A stretch of DNA of 64,000 nt from Cristatella mucedo (lineage: Eukaryota; Bryozoa; Phylactolaemata; Cristatellidae): contig WPIO01000014.1 in the NCBI GenBank assembly GCA_009760855.2, positions 5,004,001 to 5,068,000 of the forward strand, read 5' to 3'. The position numbers and the translations under genes were made by a program. The notes beneath the pieces were generated by a model that worked only from the letters and a program-made list of their open reading frames with translations, did no database searches and was not told where the DNA came from. Positions within the stretch are counted from its first letter, which is position 1. Each line of letters opens with the position of its first letter. Positions 61,946-64,000 of the stretch are shown piece by piece.

Positions 61946-62005
61946 GACAAAGATGGTGGCAAGAAGCACAACTCCTCGCCGTCACTTCCGATGGCCTTTT
62001 ATAAG
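61946..62005. promoter_or_regulatory. Candidate promoter motif cluster
   Basis: CAAAGATGGTGGC at 61948-61960 resembles a YY1 site (AAGATGGCGGC), CGTCACTTCCG at 61980-61990 resembles the ETS/CRE composite also seen at 31606-31620, and TTTATAAG lies at 61998-62005. Motif matches only; individually weak. Confidence 0.22.
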
Positions 62006-63224
62006 AAGGCCTCAGCCACAGGTGATAGCATGTAGGTTCTCTAAGGATTGTTACTCTGGAGTTATTTCTAAGCTTTAGGAGCTGCCGTAATCTGGAAGAG
62101 CTGGCCCGCTAAAGTTTCACTTTACGTACACACCGAATGCCAGGAGTAAGTTTGCATTCTGCCGATGAAGCGTGTTGTAGCATCATGATAAAGACGATTT
62201 CCATAACCGGATTAGAACAGCGTGGTGAGTATGACTACACGTCCGTCATTTTGCTCGTGGTTTAGCTCGTTCTACTGCAAGCCCTGGCAAAAGTCGATCC
62301 CTGGGGTTGAGGGAATATTGTTTAGTCGTCGCTCATGCATTATTTCTTTATATGCATAGCCGGTGGTTCCTTTTCAAAACGAATTCACGCGACACATCAG
62401 CGACGAATCATACCTGGTGATGAAGTGCTTTCAGCTAGTCTCTCCTGCCTCACCTTACACTGGTAATGACCTTTCAGGGCCGCATAAAAGTACAGTTGAG
62501 CATCTTCAGTTCAGTCATTAATATCCCTCGTTATTCCTCTCGATCCCAACAACGACATTTTTTGCCACTCGCTGGCCGAGATTCCGATGCTATTTTTCTC
62601 TGCCAACAGTTTCTGGGTGCAGTTTCACCCGATTCCTTTGAACGTTGCACCCAATCGAATAAGCCTCCATACATCACAGCCCAACGCCAAATCTACACAA
62701 GTTATTGGTGATACTTTCGTCCTCTGGTCTTCTCGTCTTCTTCACTTCAGATTTTAAGTGCATCATCACTACTACGTGCACAGATTACTGTATTATTGGC
62801 AATCTCCAAAAATAAATGATTTTTCTTTCTTGATACGGTCTTTATAAATGTACTCCTCAAATTCCTCTATAAAGCAAGAAGAAAAGGTCATTGTCAATGC
62901 CGACAAGCTCATTTAGAAAATAAAGACATCTTTGAAGAATACCCATGGTGAGCCGCCATGCGATGCTCTTGTAACTGTTGTAATGCAATATGCTTATGCA
63001 TAGTCTGTTGCCAAAGGGGCTTCTACTATGTCCCTTGTTGGCCATCTTAGAGGCCCGACGCATGACGACATGATTAAAAAATTTAACGCTCTTAGGTATA
63101 GAACATTGAGGCTATCAGCACAACACCTCGTTCGCTTCCTTTTTAACTTGCATTCGGTATTTGGCTGTAAGGACAACCATTTCACAGCATATATACAAAC
63201 ACATTTACATGTAAATATATATAC

Positions 63225-63226
<2 letters not shown>
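62006..63226. other. Unassigned spacer
   Basis: No recognised element. Open frames of 60-81 codons lack known motifs. Confidence 0.4.

Positions 63227-63268
<42 letters not shown>
63215..63268. repeat. (TA)n microsatellite
   Basis: TACATATACATA leading into about 40 bp of pure TA. Confidence 0.96.
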
Positions 63269-63272
<4 letters not shown>

Positions 63273-63479
63273 GAGAACACACCGGCTTCTACTGAGTATC
63301 TATAATTGTGAAGTATTAGCTGTAGCCTAATCTTGCGATGGCTACCATCAAAGCTCGGTCATGATTGCATTAAACTTCGCACTTTTAGACTTCAGAGCAC
63401 ACTCTGATTTGCATGACTTTCAACTTCAGAGTGTTTGCTACTCATCAGACATCATTACGAATGGATATTTTACTGTAAA
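63269..63479. other. Unassigned spacer
   Basis: Nothing recognised; an ACTTCAGAG direct repeat lies at about 63389 and 63423. Confidence 0.3.
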
Positions 63480-63555
63480 CAATAATAATAATGTTTTATA
63501 TAGCACCCTCAGATAACTTAATCTTTTACAAGGCACTTTACATTTGCTAAAGAAA
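63480..63555 (-). mobile_element. LINE-A 3' tail remnant
   Basis: AATAATAATAATGTTTTATA, AGCACCCTCAGATAACTTAA and GGCACTTTACATTTGC. Truncated after about 75 bp and followed by GGAAGGTGCTCGCAC, which resembles the start of a SINE head. Confidence 0.78.
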
Positions 63556-63589
63556 AGTGGGAAGGTGCTCGCACTTTGTTTGTACGTCC

Positions 63590-64000
63590 ACAAAGACTAT
63601 GTGGGTATTACGCAGTTGAGTTTTGTCTAGCGCACTCAAAGCCTAAGCGGCTTCGGTAGCCAGCATGCAGTAGCCAGCATGCAGTAGCCAGCATGCAGTG
63701 GCCAGCAGACTTCGTCTCACATTACAAAGAGAAAGTGAGAAGCATAGCAGAGTCAGGAGAGCAGTTGAAGTAGTGATTAACATGGAAGGAGTAGCACAGG
63801 ACGGCTGAAAAGGATGTTCCCTATTCGGCAGCAAGAGAGTAGATGTCGCTGCGTAAGAACTGTGGAAGTGAGTTCCGCAGTCCAGGACCTGAAGAGCAAA
63901 CGTTTCTGCCATCAGCGGTCTTTAAGCTAAGGAATGGAATAGCTAATTTATTGTCATACAAGACCTGAGGGCACGAAAAGGCTGAAACTGGTGCAGCAGT
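63590..64000 (-). mobile_element. LINE-B fragment running off the window
   Basis: Minus strand: matches the 1.2-2.2 kb LINE-B copy from CAGTTTCAGCC (63974-63996) through the GPGLRNSLPQFLRSDIYSLA-type segment (about 63830-63890) and the ETKSAG-type segment (63700-63720) to the tail near 63600. A 14-bp unit (TAGCCAGCATGCAG) occurs three times with a degenerate fourth at 63657-63706 within the coding region. Confidence 0.82.

Overview
The window looks like intergenic or intronic DNA from an animal, most likely an aquatic invertebrate; the species cannot be named from the sequence. The grounds are many decayed non-LTR retrotransposons of the L2/CR1 type (APE-type endonuclease plus reverse transcriptase, 3' ends in (ATT)n), tRNA-headed SINEs, remnants of Tc1 and mariner transposases, and long (GA)n, (TA)n, (CA)n and (GACA)n arrays. 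I found no intact host gene, tRNA or rRNA gene, operon, CRISPR array or viral genome. Most long open frames are low-complexity repeats read as protein.

Family names used here are local. LINE-A is the dominant family, with over 20 pieces on both strands. Its coding strand ends in a short FSGSL-type C-terminus and a stop, then a ~230-bp 3' UTR holding three degenerate 38-39-bp tandem units, then a conserved tail and (ATT)n. The best copies are at 8105-8960, 12839-15530 (endonuclease end through C-terminus), 17525-19060, 35868-37460, 42020-43625 and 56105-57890. All are frameshifted or truncated, and only the 35.9-37.5 kb copy keeps a YADD active-site motif. LINE-B (1245-2216, 5205-5600, 12735-12838, 46850-47290, 63590 to the end) and LINE-C (39920-40830) are related lineages with different 3' UTRs.

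Two SINE types share one tRNA-like head. SINE-A has its own body and ends near GGCTGTTAAATCGGCTAA. SINE-B joins the head almost directly to a copy of the LINE-A tail, the usual sign of a SINE moved by that LINE. Several SINEs sit inside or beside LINE copies. The clearest nest is 56.1-57.9 kb, where one LINE-A copy carries three SINE-A insertions and an 81-bp 5'-truncated LINE-A tail flanked by a 10-bp target-site duplication.

Layout: 0-3 kb LINE-A, LINE-B and a 13-bp minisatellite; 3-9 kb LINE-A tails, a LINE-B piece and a mariner relic; 9-12.3 kb a SINE and a GA/GACA array; 12.7-19 kb two long LINE-A copies; 20-23 kb GGGCA, GA and CT arrays; 25-28 kb LINE-A and three SINE-B copies; 28-35 kb a hairpin, a 137-bp tandem duplication, a promoter-like block near 31.6 kb, a Tc1 relic and GA/GACA/CT arrays; 36-43.6 kb four LINE copies; 44-48.6 kb SINEs, LINE-B and GC-rich DNA; 49-53 kb mostly unassigned unique DNA with (TA)(TG) and (TGC) arrays; 54-60 kb nested LINE/SINE; 60-62 kb a CpG-rich block and a second promoter-like motif cluster; 62-64 kb unassigned DNA and LINE-B. 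Host regulatory DNA, if present, is most likely at 31.3-31.7 kb and 60.0-62.0 kb.
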